A model generated the notes under the pieces. It searched no databases. It was not told the origin of the DNA and worked only from the letters and a program-made list of their open reading frames with translations. Positions 7,916 through 17,217 of a DNA stretch of 64,000 nt are shown piece after piece. Where the stretch lies: positions 310,001-374,000 of the forward strand of contig NZ_CP125296.1 in NCBI RefSeq assembly GCF_030412785.1. The letters run 5' to 3'. This DNA is from Paraburkholderia sabiae. Lineage in GTDB: Bacteria > Pseudomonadota > Gammaproteobacteria > Burkholderiales > Burkholderiaceae. The first letter of the stretch is position 1. The number at the start of each line of letters is the position of its first letter. Position numbers and translations under genes: made by a program.

Positions 7916-10513
7916 TTACGCCGCAGCCTTCGACGATTCCAGGAAGTCTTGCGCAAAGCGCTGCAGCACGCCGCCCGCTTCGTAGATCGAGACTTCTTCT
8001 GCCGTGTCGAGGCGGCACGTAACAGGCACGTCGACCCGCTCACCGTTCTTTCGATGAATCACGAGCGTCAGGTCCGCACGCGGCTTGCGTTCGCCGATCA
8101 CGTCGTACGTCTCCGTTCCGTCGATCCCCAGCGCAAGCCGGTTCACGCCCGGCTTGAATTCGAGCGGCAGCACGCCCATGCCGATCAGATTCGTGCGGTG
8201 AATGCGCTCGAATCCCTCTGCCACGATCGCTTCGACACCCGCGAGACGCACGCCCTTCGCGGCCCAATCGCGCGACGAACCCTGGCCGTAGTCGGCACCC
8301 GCGACGATGATCAGCGGCTGCTTGCGGTCCATATACGTTTCGATCGCTTCCCACATGCGCGTGACCTTGCCTTCCGGCTCGATGCGCGCAAGCGACCCCT
8401 TCTTCAACTGACCGTCGACAACCGCCATTTCATTCATCAGCGTCGGATTCGCGAACGTCGCGCGCTGCGCAGTGAGGTGATCGCCGCGATGCGTTGCGTA
8501 CGAATTGAAGTCCTCTTCGGGCAGGCCCATTTTCGTGAGGTATTCGCCCGCTGCGCTGTTCGCGAGAATCGCGTTCGATGGCGACAGGTGATCGGTCGTG
8601 ATGTTGTCGCCAAGCACGGCGAGCGGCCGCATGCCCTTCAACGTGCGCTCGCCCGCCAGCGCGCCTTCCCAATACGGCGGACGGCGAATGTACGTGCTTT
8701 GCGCGCGCCAGTCGTAGAGCGGGCTGATCGGCTCGCCGCTCGCAGCCGTCACGGCGAACATCGGCTCGTAGACCTTGCGGAACTGCTCGGGTTTCACACT
8801 CTGTTTGACGATCGCGTCGATCTCGTCATCGCTCGGCCAGATGTCCTTCAGATAAACCGGCTTGCCATCGTGATCGGTGCCGAGCACATCGCGCTCGATA
8901 TCGAAGCGGATCGTGCCCGCAATCGCATACGCGACGACGAGCGGCGGCGACGCGAGAAACGCCTGCTTTGCATACGGATGAATGCGGCCATCGAAGTTGC
9001 GATTGCCCGACAACACAGCCGTCGCGTACAGATCGCGATCGATGATCTCCTGCTGGATCTTCGGGTCGAGTGCGCCCGACATGCCGTTGCACGTCGTGCA
9101 TGCAAACGCGACGATGCCGAAGCCGAGCTTCTCCAGATCGGGCAGCAGATTCGCTTCCTGCAAATACAGTTCGACGGCCTTCGATCCCGGTGCGAGCGAC
9201 GACTTCACCCACGGCTTGCGCGTCAAACCACGCTCATTCGCATTGCGTGCCAACAACGCAGCCGCGATCACGTTGCGCGGATTGCTCGTGTTCGTGCAAC
9301 TCGTGATGGCCGCGATGATGACGGCGCCATCGGGCATCTGTCCCGGCACGTCTTCCCATTTGCCCGCGATGCCGCGTTCGGCGAGGTCCGAAGTCGGCAG
9401 ACGCTTGTGCGGATTCGACGGGCCCGCCATGTTGCGCACGACGGTCGACAGATCGAACCTGAGCGTGCGCTCATATTCAGCATTCTTGAGCGTATCGGCC
9501 CACAAGCCCGCCGTTTTCGCATACGTTTCGACGAGCTTCACTTGTGCATCGTCGCGACCCGTCAGACGCAGATAGTCGATCGTCTGTTCGTCGATGAAAA
9601 ACATCGCGGCCGTTGCGCCGTATTCGGGCGCCATGTTGGAGATCGTCGCGCGATCGCCGAGCGTGAGGCTCGACGCGCCTTCGCCGCGAAACTCCAGATA
9701 CGCGCCGACCACTTTCTCCTTGCGAAGGAATTCGGTCAGCGCGAGCACGATGTCGGTCGCGGTGATGCCCGGCTGACGCTTGCCCGACAGTTCGACACCG
9801 ACGATATCGGGCAAACGCATCCACGACGCGCGGCCCAGCATCACGTTCTCCGCTTCCAGGCCGCCGACGCCCACCGCGATCACGCCGAGCGCATCGACGT
9901 GCGGTGTGTGGCTATCGGTGCCGACGAGCGTGTCGGGATACGCGACGCCATCCGCTGCGTGGATCACGGGCGACATCCGCTCCAGATTGATCTGATGCAT
10001 GATGCCGTTGCCGGGCGGAATCACGTCGACGTTCTTGAACGCCTTCTTCGTCCAGTTGATGAAGTCGAAGCGGTCTTCGTTGCGCCGGTCTTCGATCGCG
10101 CGGTTCTTCGTGAACGCATCGGGATCGAAACCGCCGCACTCGACGGCGAGCGAGTGATCGACGATCAGTTGCACCGGCACGACGGGATTCACCTTCGCGG
10201 GATCGCCGCCCTGATCGGCGATCGCATCACGCAGACCCGCGAGATCGACGAGCGCGGTCTGACCGAGAATGTCATGACACACGACGCGCGCCGGAAACCA
10301 CGGAAAATCCAGTTCGCGCTTGCGCTCGACGATCTGTCGCAGCGAATCGTTCAGCGTCGCGGGATCGCAGCGGCGCACGAGGTTCTCGGCGTGCACGCGC
10401 GACGTGTACGGCAGCTTCTCGTACGCGCCCGGTTGAATCGCGTCGACGGCGGCGCGTGTGTCGAAGTAATCCAGCGAAGTGCCGGGCAGCGGTTTGCGGT
10501 ATGCAGTATTCAT
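7916..10513 (-). CDS. acnD: Fe/S-dependent 2-methylisocitrate dehydratase AcnD
   Basis: An 865-residue aconitase-superfamily enzyme that dehydrates 2-methylcitrate in propionate breakdown. The three cluster-binding cysteines are C406 in TSCTNTSNP and C472 and C475 in CTTCNGMSG, with aconitase-type spacing (66 and 3). It begins MNTAYRKPLPGTSLDYFD, the typical AcnD start; an in-frame ATG 5 codons earlier is possible and neither has a strong ribosome-binding site. Location between prpC and prpF identifies it as AcnD rather than housekeeping AcnA. It is separated from prpC by about 230 bases that include a terminator-like hairpin. Confidence 0.95.
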   Translation of the reverse strand: MNTAYRKPLPGTSLDYFDTRAAVDAIQPGAYEKLPYTSRVHAENLVRRCDPATLNDSLRQIVERKRELDFPWFPARVVCHDILGQTALVDLAGLRDAIADQGGDPAKVNPVVPVQLIVDHSLAVECGGFDPDAFTKNRAIEDRRNEDRFDFINWTKKAFKNVDVIPPGNGIMHQINLERMSPVIHAADGVAYPDTLVGTDSHTPHVDALGVIAVGVGGLEAENVMLGRASWMRLPDIVGVELSGKRQPGITATDIVLALTEFLRKEKVVGAYLEFRGEGASSLTLGDRATISNMAPEYGATAAMFFIDEQTIDYLRLTGRDDAQVKLVETYAKTAGLWADTLKNAEYERTLRFDLSTVVRNMAGPSNPHKRLPTSDLAERGIAGKWEDVPGQMPDGAVIIAAITSCTNTSNPRNVIAAALLARNANERGLTRKPWVKSSLAPGSKAVELYLQEANLLPDLEKLGFGIVAFACTTCNGMSGALDPKIQQEIIDRDLYATAVLSGNRNFDGRIHPYAKQAFLASPPLVVAYAIAGTIRFDIERDVLGTDHDGKPVYLKDIWPSDDEIDAIVKQSVKPEQFRKVYEPMFAVTAASGEPISPLYDWRAQSTYIRRPPYWEGALAGERTLKGMRPLAVLGDNITTDHLSPSNAILANSAAGEYLTKMGLPEEDFNSYATHRGDHLTAQRATFANPTLMNEMAVVDGQLKKGSLARIEPEGKVTRMWEAIETYMDRKQPLIIVAGADYGQGSSRDWAAKGVRLAGVEAIVAEGFERIHRTNLIGMGVLPLEFKPGVNRLALGIDGTETYDVIGERKPRADLTLVIHRKNGERVDVPVTCRLDTAEEVSIYEAGGVLQRFAQDFLESSKAAA

Positions 10514-10653
10514 GACGTGGGGACACATGCGGTAATTATCGGAAGCGGAGGCGCTGGCATCACGCCGTCTCCGGTTCGTGCGGGAACGTTTTCACACGCT
10601 TTCCGCGAAGTGTAGCGCGTGAACGGGCACGCGGTGCAGCAAAGCACGTTCGG

Positions 10654-10694
10654 CAAAAAGCAGCCCTGGCTCGCGGGTATCGACAAGCCAGGGC
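10654..10694 (-). terminator. terminator-like hairpin between prpC and acnD
   Basis: On the minus strand a 9-base perfect stem, GCCCTGGCT pairing with AGCCAGGGC, has a 14-base loop and is followed after TGC by five T residues. It lies about 50 bases after the prpC stop and 140 bases before the acnD start. It could partly end prpBC transcription and lower acnD-prpF expression, or it could be an RNA-processing site. Confidence 0.5.
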
Positions 10695-10745
10695 CCAACT
10701 TCGATGCGGCTCTCACATCCGCAATCGAGAGAACGGCTCGTCGTG

Positions 10746-11915
10746 TCAGGCGCGCTTTGCGAGCGGCACGAACGCGAGGTTGTCCGGTCCCGTGTAGTTC
10801 GCGCTCGGCCGAATGATCTTGTTGTCGACGCGTTGCTCGATGATGTGCGCGGCCCAGCCGGAGGTCCTCGAGATCACGAACAGCGGCGTGAACATGGCCG
10901 TCGGCACGCCCATCATGTGATACGACACGGCGCTGAACCAGTCGAGATTCGGGAACATCTTCTTGACGTCGCCCATCACGCTTTCGAGCCGCTCGGCGAT
11001 GTCGAAGAGCTTCATGTTCGACTGCTCTTTCGACAGCTTCTTCGCGACGTCCTTGATCACCTTGTTGCGCGGATCGGAGATCGTGTACACCGGGTGACCG
11101 AAGCCGATCACCACTTCCTTGTTTTCCACGCGACGGCGGATGTCGGCTTCCGCTTCATCCGGTGTCTGATAGCGCGACTGGATTTCGAACGCGACTTCAT
11201 TGGCGCCGCCGTGCTTCGGCCCGCGCAGCGCGCCGATTGCGCCCGTGATCGCCGAATACATGTCCGAACCCGTGCCCGCGATCACGCGGCCCGTGAACGT
11301 CGACGCATTGAACTCGTGCTCGGCGTAAAGGTTGAGCGACACATGCATCGCATCGACCCACGACTTCGACGGTTCGACGCCATGCAGCAAATGCAGGAAG
11401 TGCCCGCCGATCGAATCGTCGTCGGTTTCGACTTCGATCCGCTTGCCGTTGTGCGAGTAGTGATACCAGTACAGCAGCATCGAGCCGAGCGAAGCCATCA
11501 GCTTGTCGGCGATATCGCGTGCGCCGGGCAGGTTGTGGTCATCTTTCTCGGGCAATACGGTGCCGAGCACGGACACGCCCGTGCGCATCACGTCCATCGG
11601 ATGCGCGGCGGCGGGAATCCATTCGAGCGCGGCCTTCACGTTCGCGGGCAGACCGCGCAGGGCTTTCAGCTTTGTCTTGTAGGCCGCGAGTTCGGCGACA
11701 TTGGGCAGCTTGCCGTGCACCAGCAGATGCGCAACCTCTTCGAATTCGCAGGCGCCCGCGATGTCGAGAATGTCGTAGCCGCGGTAGTGCAGGTCGTTGC
11801 CCGTCTTGCCGACCGTGCACAGCGCAGTGTTGCCCGCCGTCACGCCCGAGAGTGCGACCGATTTCTTCGGCTTGAATGCGCCCGCGTTCGTCGCGCCGTT
11901 GTCTGCTTCGCTCAT
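10746..11915 (-). CDS. prpC: 2-methylcitrate synthase PrpC
   Basis: A 389-residue citrate-synthase-family enzyme that condenses propionyl-CoA with oxaloacetate to 2-methylcitrate. The length suits the short methylcitrate synthase class rather than the longer citrate synthase. The active-site histidines fall in [11 protein letters not shown] and [12 protein letters not shown] strong CTGGAGGAAG ribosome-binding site lies just before the ATG at 11915. The gene is 27 bases downstream of prpB in the same operon. Context (prpB before, acnD and prpF after) separates it from ordinary citrate synthase. Confidence 0.96.
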   Translation of the reverse strand: MSEADNGATNAGAFKPKKSVALSGVTAGNTALCTVGKTGNDLHYRGYDILDIAGACEFEEVAHLLVHGKLPNVAELAAYKTKLKALRGLPANVKAALEWIPAAAHPMDVMRTGVSVLGTVLPEKDDHNLPGARDIADKLMASLGSMLLYWYHYSHNGKRIEVETDDDSIGGHFLHLLHGVEPSKSWVDAMHVSLNLYAEHEFNASTFTGRVIAGTGSDMYSAITGAIGALRGPKHGGANEVAFEIQSRYQTPDEAEADIRRRVENKEVVIGFGHPVYTISDPRNKVIKDVAKKLSKEQSNMKLFDIAERLESVMGDVKKMFPNLDWFSAVSYHMMGVPTAMFTPLFVISRTSGWAAHIIEQRVDNKIIRPSANYTGPDNLAFVPLAKRA

Positions 11916-11942
11916 GTGTCTTCCTCCAGATTCCAGATTCGA

Positions 11943-12836
11943 TTACTTGTTGGCCGCGAACAGCGCGTCGAGCTTGTCTTCGTACGCGTGATAGCCAAGG
12001 TATTTGTAGAGATCTTCGCGCGTCTGCATCGTCGGCACGGCGGCCTTTTGTGTGCCGTCGCGCAGCACGGTCTCGTAGAAATTGAGCGCCGCCGCGTTCA
12101 TCGCGCGATACGCGCCGCAGCAGTACAGCGCGATATCGACGTTCGCCTCGCGCAGTTCCGTCGTCGTGAAGAAAGGCGTCGTGCCGAACTCGGTCAGGTT
12201 CGCGAGGATCGGCACCTTCACGGCAGCCTTGAAGCGGCGATAGTCGTCGAGCGTGCGCATCGCTTCCGGAAAGATCATGTCCGCGCCCGCTTCGACATAG
12301 GCGATCGCGCGCTCGATCGCGGCGTCGAGTCCTTCGGCGGCGGCGGCGTCGGTGCGCGCCATGATGACGAACTGGTCGTCGGTGCGTGCGTCGACGGCGG
12401 CTTTCACGCGATCCACCATTTCTTGCGTCACGACCACTTCCTTGTTCGGCCGATGCCCGCAGCGCTTCTGCCCAACCTGGTCTTCGAGGTGAACGGCAGC
12501 GACGCCCGCCTTGATGAACGAGCGGACCGTGCGCGCAATGTTGAAGGCGCCGCCCCAGCCGGTGTCGATATCGACGAGCAGCGGCAGGTTGGTGGCGTCG
12601 GTGATGCGGCGGGCGTCGGTCAGCACGTCGTCCATCGTGCTGATGCCGAGGTCGGGAATGCCGAGCGAGTTCGCGGCCACGCCGCCGCCCGACAGATACA
12701 CGGCCTTGAAGCCGACGGCTTCGGCCATTTTCGCTGCGTAGGCGGTGATCGCGCCGACGACTTGCAGCGGTTGTCCTTCTGCGACGGCCTGGCGGAATGC
12801 AGCGCCGGCGCTGGTGGGTTGTCTGGTTGAGTTCAC
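11943..12836 (-). CDS. prpB: 2-methylisocitrate lyase PrpB
   Basis: A 297-residue phosphoenolpyruvate mutase/isocitrate lyase-superfamily enzyme that splits 2-methylisocitrate into pyruvate and succinate. The catalytic loop signature [11 protein letters not shown] is present, with the active cysteine in KRCGH, and the VDIDTGWGG magnesium-site segment comes earlier. The start is a GTG at 12836 with GGAG about 10 bases upstream; the protein then begins [11 protein letters not shown]. It is the first gene of the prp operon, about 20 bases downstream of the transcription start predicted from a sigma-54 promoter. Confidence 0.96.
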   Translation of the reverse strand: MNSTRQPTSAGAAFRQAVAEGQPLQVVGAITAYAAKMAEAVGFKAVYLSGGGVAANSLGIPDLGISTMDDVLTDARRITDATNLPLLVDIDTGWGGAFNIARTVRSFIKAGVAAVHLEDQVGQKRCGHRPNKEVVVTQEMVDRVKAAVDARTDDQFVIMARTDAAAAEGLDAAIERAIAYVEAGADMIFPEAMRTLDDYRRFKAAVKVPILANLTEFGTTPFFTTTELREANVDIALYCCGAYRAMNAAALNFYETVLRDGTQKAAVPTMQTREDLYKYLGYHAYEDKLDALFAANK

Positions 12837-12868
12837 TGTGAGGCTCCGTGGATTTGCGGGCCTATATC

Positions 12869-12884
12869 TGCAAATGACGTGCCA
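12869..12884 (-). promoter_or_regulatory. sigma-54 (-24/-12) promoter of prpB
   Basis: The minus strand reads TGGCACGTCATTTGCA, a perfect match to the -24/-12 consensus TGGCACG-N4-TTGCA. Transcription would begin near 12858, giving an untranslated leader of about 22 bases before the prpB GTG. The divergent gene encodes a GAFTGA-containing sigma-54 activator, which makes the assignment consistent. Confidence 0.9.
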
Positions 12885-12949
12885 GGCGTGCAGGCGTGTC
12901 TAAGTCACTGATTTTGCGAGGTGCTTGCTTGGTGTCGGTTTCTATTCGG

Positions 12950-12963
12950 TTTCAAAAGTGAAA
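12950..12963. promoter_or_regulatory. inverted repeat, candidate PrpR upstream activator site 1
   Basis: TTTCA-N4-TGAAA, centred about 75 bases upstream of the sigma-54 promoter. This is a normal distance for an enhancer-type activator site. It shares the TTTC/GAAA core with the second repeat at 12968. Confidence 0.55.
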
Positions 12964-12967
12964 TCTC

Positions 12968-12987
12968 GGATTTCTGTTATGAAATCC
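12968..12987. promoter_or_regulatory. inverted repeat, candidate PrpR upstream activator site 2
   Basis: GGATTTC-TGTTAT-GAAATCC, a perfect 7-base inverted repeat 18 bases after site 1. It also lies about 50 bases before the prpR start, so PrpR bound here could repress its own gene. The assignment to PrpR is inferred from position only. Confidence 0.55.
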
Positions 12988-13033
12988 CGGGCGCATAATG
13001 GAAGTCTGCTGTGAATCTGAACCGGACCGCCCG

Positions 13034-14983
13034 ATGAGCACGCCTTCCACCATTTCGACTCCGCGCCCGCGCATCTGGGCGATGGGCATCAGCCGCTTGC
13101 GCGATCTGTTCGTCGATATCGCGAGCGAATATTCGGCCCGCGCGGATCTGCGCGTCGTCGCGCGCGGTTTCGACGATGCCGTGCAGGAAATCGAAGCCGC
13201 GGGCGCAGAACGACCCGACGTGATCGTCGCGGGCGGCTCGAACGCCGCGTATCTGAAGGCGCGCGTCAACGTGCCCGTCGTCGCCATCACGCCGACGGGC
13301 TTCGACGTGATGCAGGCGCTGGCGCGCGCGCGGCGCGACGGCGCTTCCGTGGCGCTCGTCACGCACGGCGACACGCCCGACGAGGTGAAGCGGTTCACGG
13401 CCGCGTATGGAATCGACGTGATCTTCGCGTCGTACCGCTCGACGGAAGACGCGGAAGATTGCGTGCGCGAACTGCATGAACGTGGCGTCGACGCCGTCGT
13501 TGGTCCGGGACACGTGACCGATCTGGCCGAGCGCGCGGGCATGGGCGCGGTCTTTCTGTACTCGCGCACGTCGGTGCGCAGCGCCTTCGATACCGCGCTC
13601 GACGTCGCGGACGCCACGCGCGCCGAAGGTGTGCGCCGACAGCGTCTCGACAACCTGTTGCAGCACCTGCGCGATGGTGTCGTCGCGCTGGACGCGCAAG
13701 GGCGCGTCGAAGCGATCAACCAGCGTCTCGCTGGCGTGCTCGGCATCGATGCCGCGAGTGCTGTGGGCGTGCCGTTGCAGCAGCTTGCACCGGATATCGC
13801 CGGCGCGCTTCCCGATAGCGACGTCGATACGCTCGTGTCCATGCGCGGCACGAGCTATCTCGTGCATCGCGGGCCGCTGGCGGGCGCGGGGCCTTCTGCG
13901 GGTACCGTGCTGACGTTCCAGGAGTCGCGTGCCGTCGAACGGCTCGACCGCACGCTGCGTTCGCGGCAGCGCGCGCAGCAGTTCACGGCGCGATACGAAC
14001 TCGACGACCTCGTCGGCGAATGTCCGTCGATAGAGCGCGTGCGCACGCTCGTGCGTCGCTATGCGAAGTCCGACGCGACCGTGCTGATACTCGGCGAAAG
14101 CGGCACCGGCAAGGAAATGGTCGCGCAGAGCATGCATCAGCTGAGCGCGCGGCGCGACTTCGCGTTCGTCGCGATCAATTGCGGCGCGTTTCCGGAAGCC
14201 TTGCTGGAAAGCGAACTGTTCGGCTACGACGAAGGCGCGTTCACGGGCGCGCGCAAGGGCGGCAAGGCGGGGCTGATCGAAGCGGCGCATCGCGGCACTT
14301 TGTTTCTCGATGAAATCGGCGAAATGCCGTTGCCGCTGCAAAGCCGGCTGCTGCGCGTGCTGCAGGAGCGCGAAGTCGTGCGACTCGGATCGACGGAGCC
14401 GACGCGCGTCGATATCCGCGTGGTCGCTGCGACGCACCGCGCGCTGACGGAAGGGATCGAGGACGGCTCGTTTCGCGCGGACCTCTACTACCGGCTGAAC
14501 ATTCTGAGCATTGCGCTGCCGCCGTTGCGCGAGCGCACGGCCGATGTGTTGCCGCTCGCCGCCGAGCTGCTGCTGCAAGCCGCCGCGCGCGAGCCGAGAC
14601 TGGCCGCGCGCGTCGCCGATCTGTCGACGGCGCAGCGCGTGCTTGCGCAGATCGGCGAGCCGTTGCGCGGCTATGCGTGGCCGGGCAACGTGCGCGAATT
14701 GCAGAACGTGATCGAACGGATTGCCGTCGAGCTTGCCGACGCAGAAGGCAATGGAGACGCCGCATTCACGCGCGAGATGCTCGATGTCGTCGCGCCGGAA
14801 TTGTCCGCGTCGTCCCGGCCGAAGAAGAAAGACGCATTGACGTTGCGCGAACGCAGCCGCCACGTCGAAGCCGATGAAATCCGCGCGATGCTGGCCGCTT
14901 GCGGCGGTAATCGCGATGCCGCGTGCAGGGCACTCGGCATCAGCAAGACGACGTTGTGGCGCAAGCTCAACGCCGCTTCATAG
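13034..14983 (+). CDS. prpR: sigma-54-dependent propionate catabolism activator PrpR
   Basis: A 649-residue enhancer-binding protein. The N-terminal 180 residues form a PrpR-N sensor domain, which in characterised homologues detects 2-methylcitrate. A PAS-like segment follows (about 205-300), then the AAA+ core with Walker A GESGTGKE at 354-361 and an intact GAFTGA loop at 401-406, and a C-terminal Fis-type helix-turn-helix ending in GISKTTLWRKL. The intact GAFTGA loop shows it works with sigma-54. The start at 13034 (MSTPSTIST) is preferred; an upstream ATG at 12998 would overlap the predicted operator region. It is divergent from prpB. Confidence 0.94.
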   Translation: MSTPSTISTPRPRIWAMGISRLRDLFVDIASEYSARADLRVVARGFDDAVQEIEAAGAERPDVIVAGGSNAAYLKARVNVPVVAITPTGFDVMQALARARRDGASVALVTHGDTPDEVKRFTAAYGIDVIFASYRSTEDAEDCVRELHERGVDAVVGPGHVTDLAERAGMGAVFLYSRTSVRSAFDTALDVADATRAEGVRRQRLDNLLQHLRDGVVALDAQGRVEAINQRLAGVLGIDAASAVGVPLQQLAPDIAGALPDSDVDTLVSMRGTSYLVHRGPLAGAGPSAGTVLTFQESRAVERLDRTLRSRQRAQQFTARYELDDLVGECPSIERVRTLVRRYAKSDATVLILGESGTGKEMVAQSMHQLSARRDFAFVAINCGAFPEALLESELFGYDEGAFTGARKGGKAGLIEAAHRGTLFLDEIGEMPLPLQSRLLRVLQEREVVRLGSTEPTRVDIRVVAATHRALTEGIEDGSFRADLYYRLNILSIALPPLRERTADVLPLAAELLLQAAAREPRLAARVADLSTAQRVLAQIGEPLRGYAWPGNVRELQNVIERIAVELADAEGNGDAAFTREMLDVVAPELSASSRPKKKDALTLRERSRHVEADEIRAMLAACGGNRDAACRALGISKTTLWRKLNAAS

Positions 14984-14988
14984 TGAGT

Positions 14989-15567
14989 TCACACGCCGAT
15001 CAACGCAGTGACGAACAGACCAACGGAGATGACGGCCATGCCGATCGTGAGCTTCTGAAGCCAGCGCTTTTTCGTGAGCAACGTGATGGCGGCGAGCGCG
15101 ATGGAGATCTGGATCAGCGTCGTCGCCTGCGCCCAGCGATGATGCTGATGCTGTAACGACTCGCTCACTTCATTGTCCTGTTTCACCTGCTTTTCGAGCG
15201 ATTCCGCCTGCTGGCGGATCGGCTCTTTCTCGGTCTTGTAGCGCTGCGTGTCGGTGACGAACTTCGCATGCGCCGCCGACGCCGGATCCGTCAACGCCGC
15301 ACCCAGTTCGGCGAGATTCTGCTTTTCACCTTTAGCCTGGTAGTAGGCCCACTGGTTCGCGGCTTCCGTCTTGAGGATCGAGGCTTCGTTCTTGTAGAAG
15401 AGCGCGAGATTTTCATTGGCGCCGCTCTGATAAGCGGCAATCGCACCGACGCTCGCCAGAATGGCCGTCATGACGGCGAGGCGCGAAGCATTGTTGTCGC
15501 TGCCGTGAGCGCCTGCATGCTCGACGGCATGATCGTGCGGGCCGTGGACTTCGTATTCGTCGGACAT
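14989..15567 (-). CDS. DUF4337 family membrane protein
   Basis: A 192-residue protein resembling the DUF4337 family, of unknown function. It begins with a His/Asp-rich tail (MSDEYEVHGPHDHAVEHAG), then one hydrophobic helix (about residues 32-50), a long charged helical middle with Lys/Glu/Gln repeats that probably forms a coiled coil, and two closely spaced C-terminal helices. It converges on prpR with only 5 bases between stops. The start at 15567 is chosen because upstream sequence in the frame is unlike the family, although no strong ribosome-binding site is seen. Confidence 0.75.
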   Translation of the reverse strand: MSDEYEVHGPHDHAVEHAGAHGSDNNASRLAVMTAILASVGAIAAYQSGANENLALFYKNEASILKTEAANQWAYYQAKGEKQNLAELGAALTDPASAAHAKFVTDTQRYKTEKEPIRQQAESLEKQVKQDNEVSESLQHQHHRWAQATTLIQISIALAAITLLTKKRWLQKLTIGMAVISVGLFVTALIGV

Positions 15568-15695
15568 CGTGATTCGAAAGATGGAAAGCGGGAAAGCCGC
15601 CAGCATACCGCAGCACGCGGCAGGCAAAAACCTGGTCAAAAGGGGGTGTTGTATCTTGTCGAATCCAGCGTGCGCCGTGTTGCTCAACGCGTTGG

Positions 15696-16685
15696 TCAAC
15701 ACTGCATCCGGCGTTGTGCGCGGTACTCGCTCGGCGACGTTTTCATGTGCCGCCGGAAGCTTCTCGCGAGATGGTCACCGCTTGTCAGGCCCGCGCGCTT
15801 GGCGACCTTGTCGACGGGCAGGTCGGTCTCGATCAGCAGATTGCAAACTACCTGCAAACGCGCATGCATCAGATAGTCGGAGGGCGTCATGCCGAGCTCG
15901 CTTCTGAAGTGGCGCAGCAGGCTGCGTTCGCTCATTGCGGCGACCTGGGCGGCGTCTTCGATCGTGATCTGGCGGCGGCAATTGTCCTGCAGCCAGTGAG
16001 CAGCCGCGCGCACTTTCTCTGCGGGCGTGATGCCGACCACATCCTCGAAGATCGCGTTGAGCATGTCGCGCGAACACACCGACAACCGCTCGGCGACACG
16101 CCGCGCCATGCCGTCGCCCATGTCGCGGCGGATCAGTTTCAGCGCGCCCGTGAGCGCGTCGTTGAGACTTTGGAACTTCGTCTTGCAGTCGGCGGTATGG
16201 TGCGCCGCGTGGGTACGCGAATCGGGCGCGGGTTCATCGGACAAGTTGTACGCATGACCGTCGAGTCCCGGCGGCGGCGCGCCGACGAGCCGCACGTCGC
16301 TCGCCTTCGAGCGCGCGCGGTTGATCCACGCGACCAGCGGCGCCGAGCGCGAATCGATGCACGCATCGGCGCCGACGATCGCGAAGATCGCGTCGAATTC
16401 ATGCTCGGAGTGTGCATCGAATGCTTCCGCGCAGAGCAGCAGTGCGGCAGAACTGGCGACGTACCCAGTCTGACTGGAAAGTGTGGCGATGCGGTATGTC
16501 CATTGAACCGGGCCACGTGTCGAGAGTTCGCTCGCGAGTTCGAGCGTATTCGCGATCACGCTCGCACTCATCAGATCGAAGCCGTCGAACAGCACAATGG
16601 CGACTTGCCGCAATCGACGGGGTATGACGTCTGTGCCTTCCGATTCTTTCGTGTCGAGTCTTTGAGGCGCACGTGTGGACATCAT
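15696..16685 (-). CDS. GlxA-type AraC-family transcriptional regulator
   Basis: A 329-residue regulator with an N-terminal DJ-1/PfpI-like domain (about residues 25-190, starting VAIVLFDGFDLMSAS) and a C-terminal AraC double helix-turn-helix (about 235-325, with IEDAAQVAAMSERSLLRHF and GLTSGDHLARSF). GlxA-type proteins sense small metabolites such as amines or amides. The N-terminal half is less conserved-looking than usual and its middle is loop-like (VGAPPPGLDGHAYNLSDE). Two adjacent ATGs (16685, 16682) follow GGGGAAG. No obvious target operon adjoins it. Confidence 0.82.
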   Translation of the reverse strand: MMSTRAPQRLDTKESEGTDVIPRRLRQVAIVLFDGFDLMSASVIANTLELASELSTRGPVQWTYRIATLSSQTGYVASSAALLLCAEAFDAHSEHEFDAIFAIVGADACIDSRSAPLVAWINRARSKASDVRLVGAPPPGLDGHAYNLSDEPAPDSRTHAAHHTADCKTKFQSLNDALTGALKLIRRDMGDGMARRVAERLSVCSRDMLNAIFEDVVGITPAEKVRAAAHWLQDNCRRQITIEDAAQVAAMSERSLLRHFRSELGMTPSDYLMHARLQVVCNLLIETDLPVDKVAKRAGLTSGDHLARSFRRHMKTSPSEYRAQRRMQC

Positions 16686-16956
16686 GTTCTTCCCCAACCT
16701 GAATGAACTGGATCAATACTTCGAAGACCCGGCGTCGACACGCGATTCGTCACGCGCGCTTCTGCTCCAGTTCGCCCGTGAGCCTCTCATGCTGCCTTGC
16801 TAAAGCGATCGGCGGATGTGGGCAAACGCACGCAGCACGACGCCTTTTCAATGTAGTGCAGTCTTTCTCCCTTGATAAGCGACTGGGCGGTTGGCCTGAA
16901 CAAGAAATAAGGCTTGGCGAGAAGTAAGTGTGAGAAGTAAGCGTGAGAAGTAAGCG
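16686..16956. other. gene-free spacer with a short tandem repeat
   Basis: No supported gene. It contains the promoter side of the GlxA-type regulator and, at its right end, three tandem 13-base units described separately. Base composition is less GC-rich than the surrounding genes. Confidence 0.6.
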
Positions 16957-16957
16957 T
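16919..16957. repeat. three tandem 13-bp units (GAGAAGTAAGYGT)
   Basis: GAGAAGTAAGTGT is followed by two exact copies of GAGAAGTAAGCGT, directly after the stop of the small gene at 16957-17184 when read on its strand. The array is short and perfect enough to be recent slippage. No function is evident. Confidence 0.85.
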
Positions 16958-17184
16958 CATTCCTTTTGTGTGGCAATGATCTCGCCGATCATCGCGCGAT
17001 AGGTGTCATGACACCGCTCTGCTGCATGAAAGATCTCGTTCAATGCGGCGCGCGCGGAAGCGGCATCGTGTTGCCGCGTCGTGTCCGAGAGTGTGAGAAT
17101 CGTTCGCATCGCATCGCGTTGTTGATCCAGCAGCAGTTGCAGCGCGCTGCCGAAGCTGTCCTGTTCATGGGCTGCAGGTTTCAT
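16957..17184 (-). CDS. small helical protein, unknown function
   Basis: A 75-residue, mostly alpha-helical, charged protein without signal peptide or membrane segment, which I do not recognise. It starts 33 bases after the glycosyltransferase stop on the same strand, so the two are probably co-transcribed. It resembles the 61-residue protein at 22685, which also follows a GT4 gene: both share a D-x-Q-x(2)-A...TL segment, then QHDA, then AL-x-EI. This suggests paired accessory proteins, but the alignment is by eye and needs a gap. Confidence 0.6.
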   Translation of the reverse strand: MKPAAHEQDSFGSALQLLLDQQRDAMRTILTLSDTTRQHDAASARAALNEIFHAAERCHDTYRAMIGEIIATQKE

Positions 17185-17217
17185 GTCGATCCCGTTGGGC
17201 GGTTGATGATTCCACGC

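Noticed and set aside
7901..10615. 904-residue plus-strand open frame antisense to acnD
   Set aside because: It is a codon-bias shadow of a recognised gene: Arg/His/Ala-rich, no family features, and acnD on the other strand has all expected motifs.
10704..12830. 708-residue plus-strand frame antisense to prpC and prpB
   Set aside because: It spans two genuine genes and their spacer on the other strand; composition is typical of antisense frames in GC-rich DNA.
12977..14863. 628-residue minus-strand frame antisense to prpR
   Set aside because: prpR is complete with Walker A and GAFTGA motifs; the antisense product has no recognisable feature.
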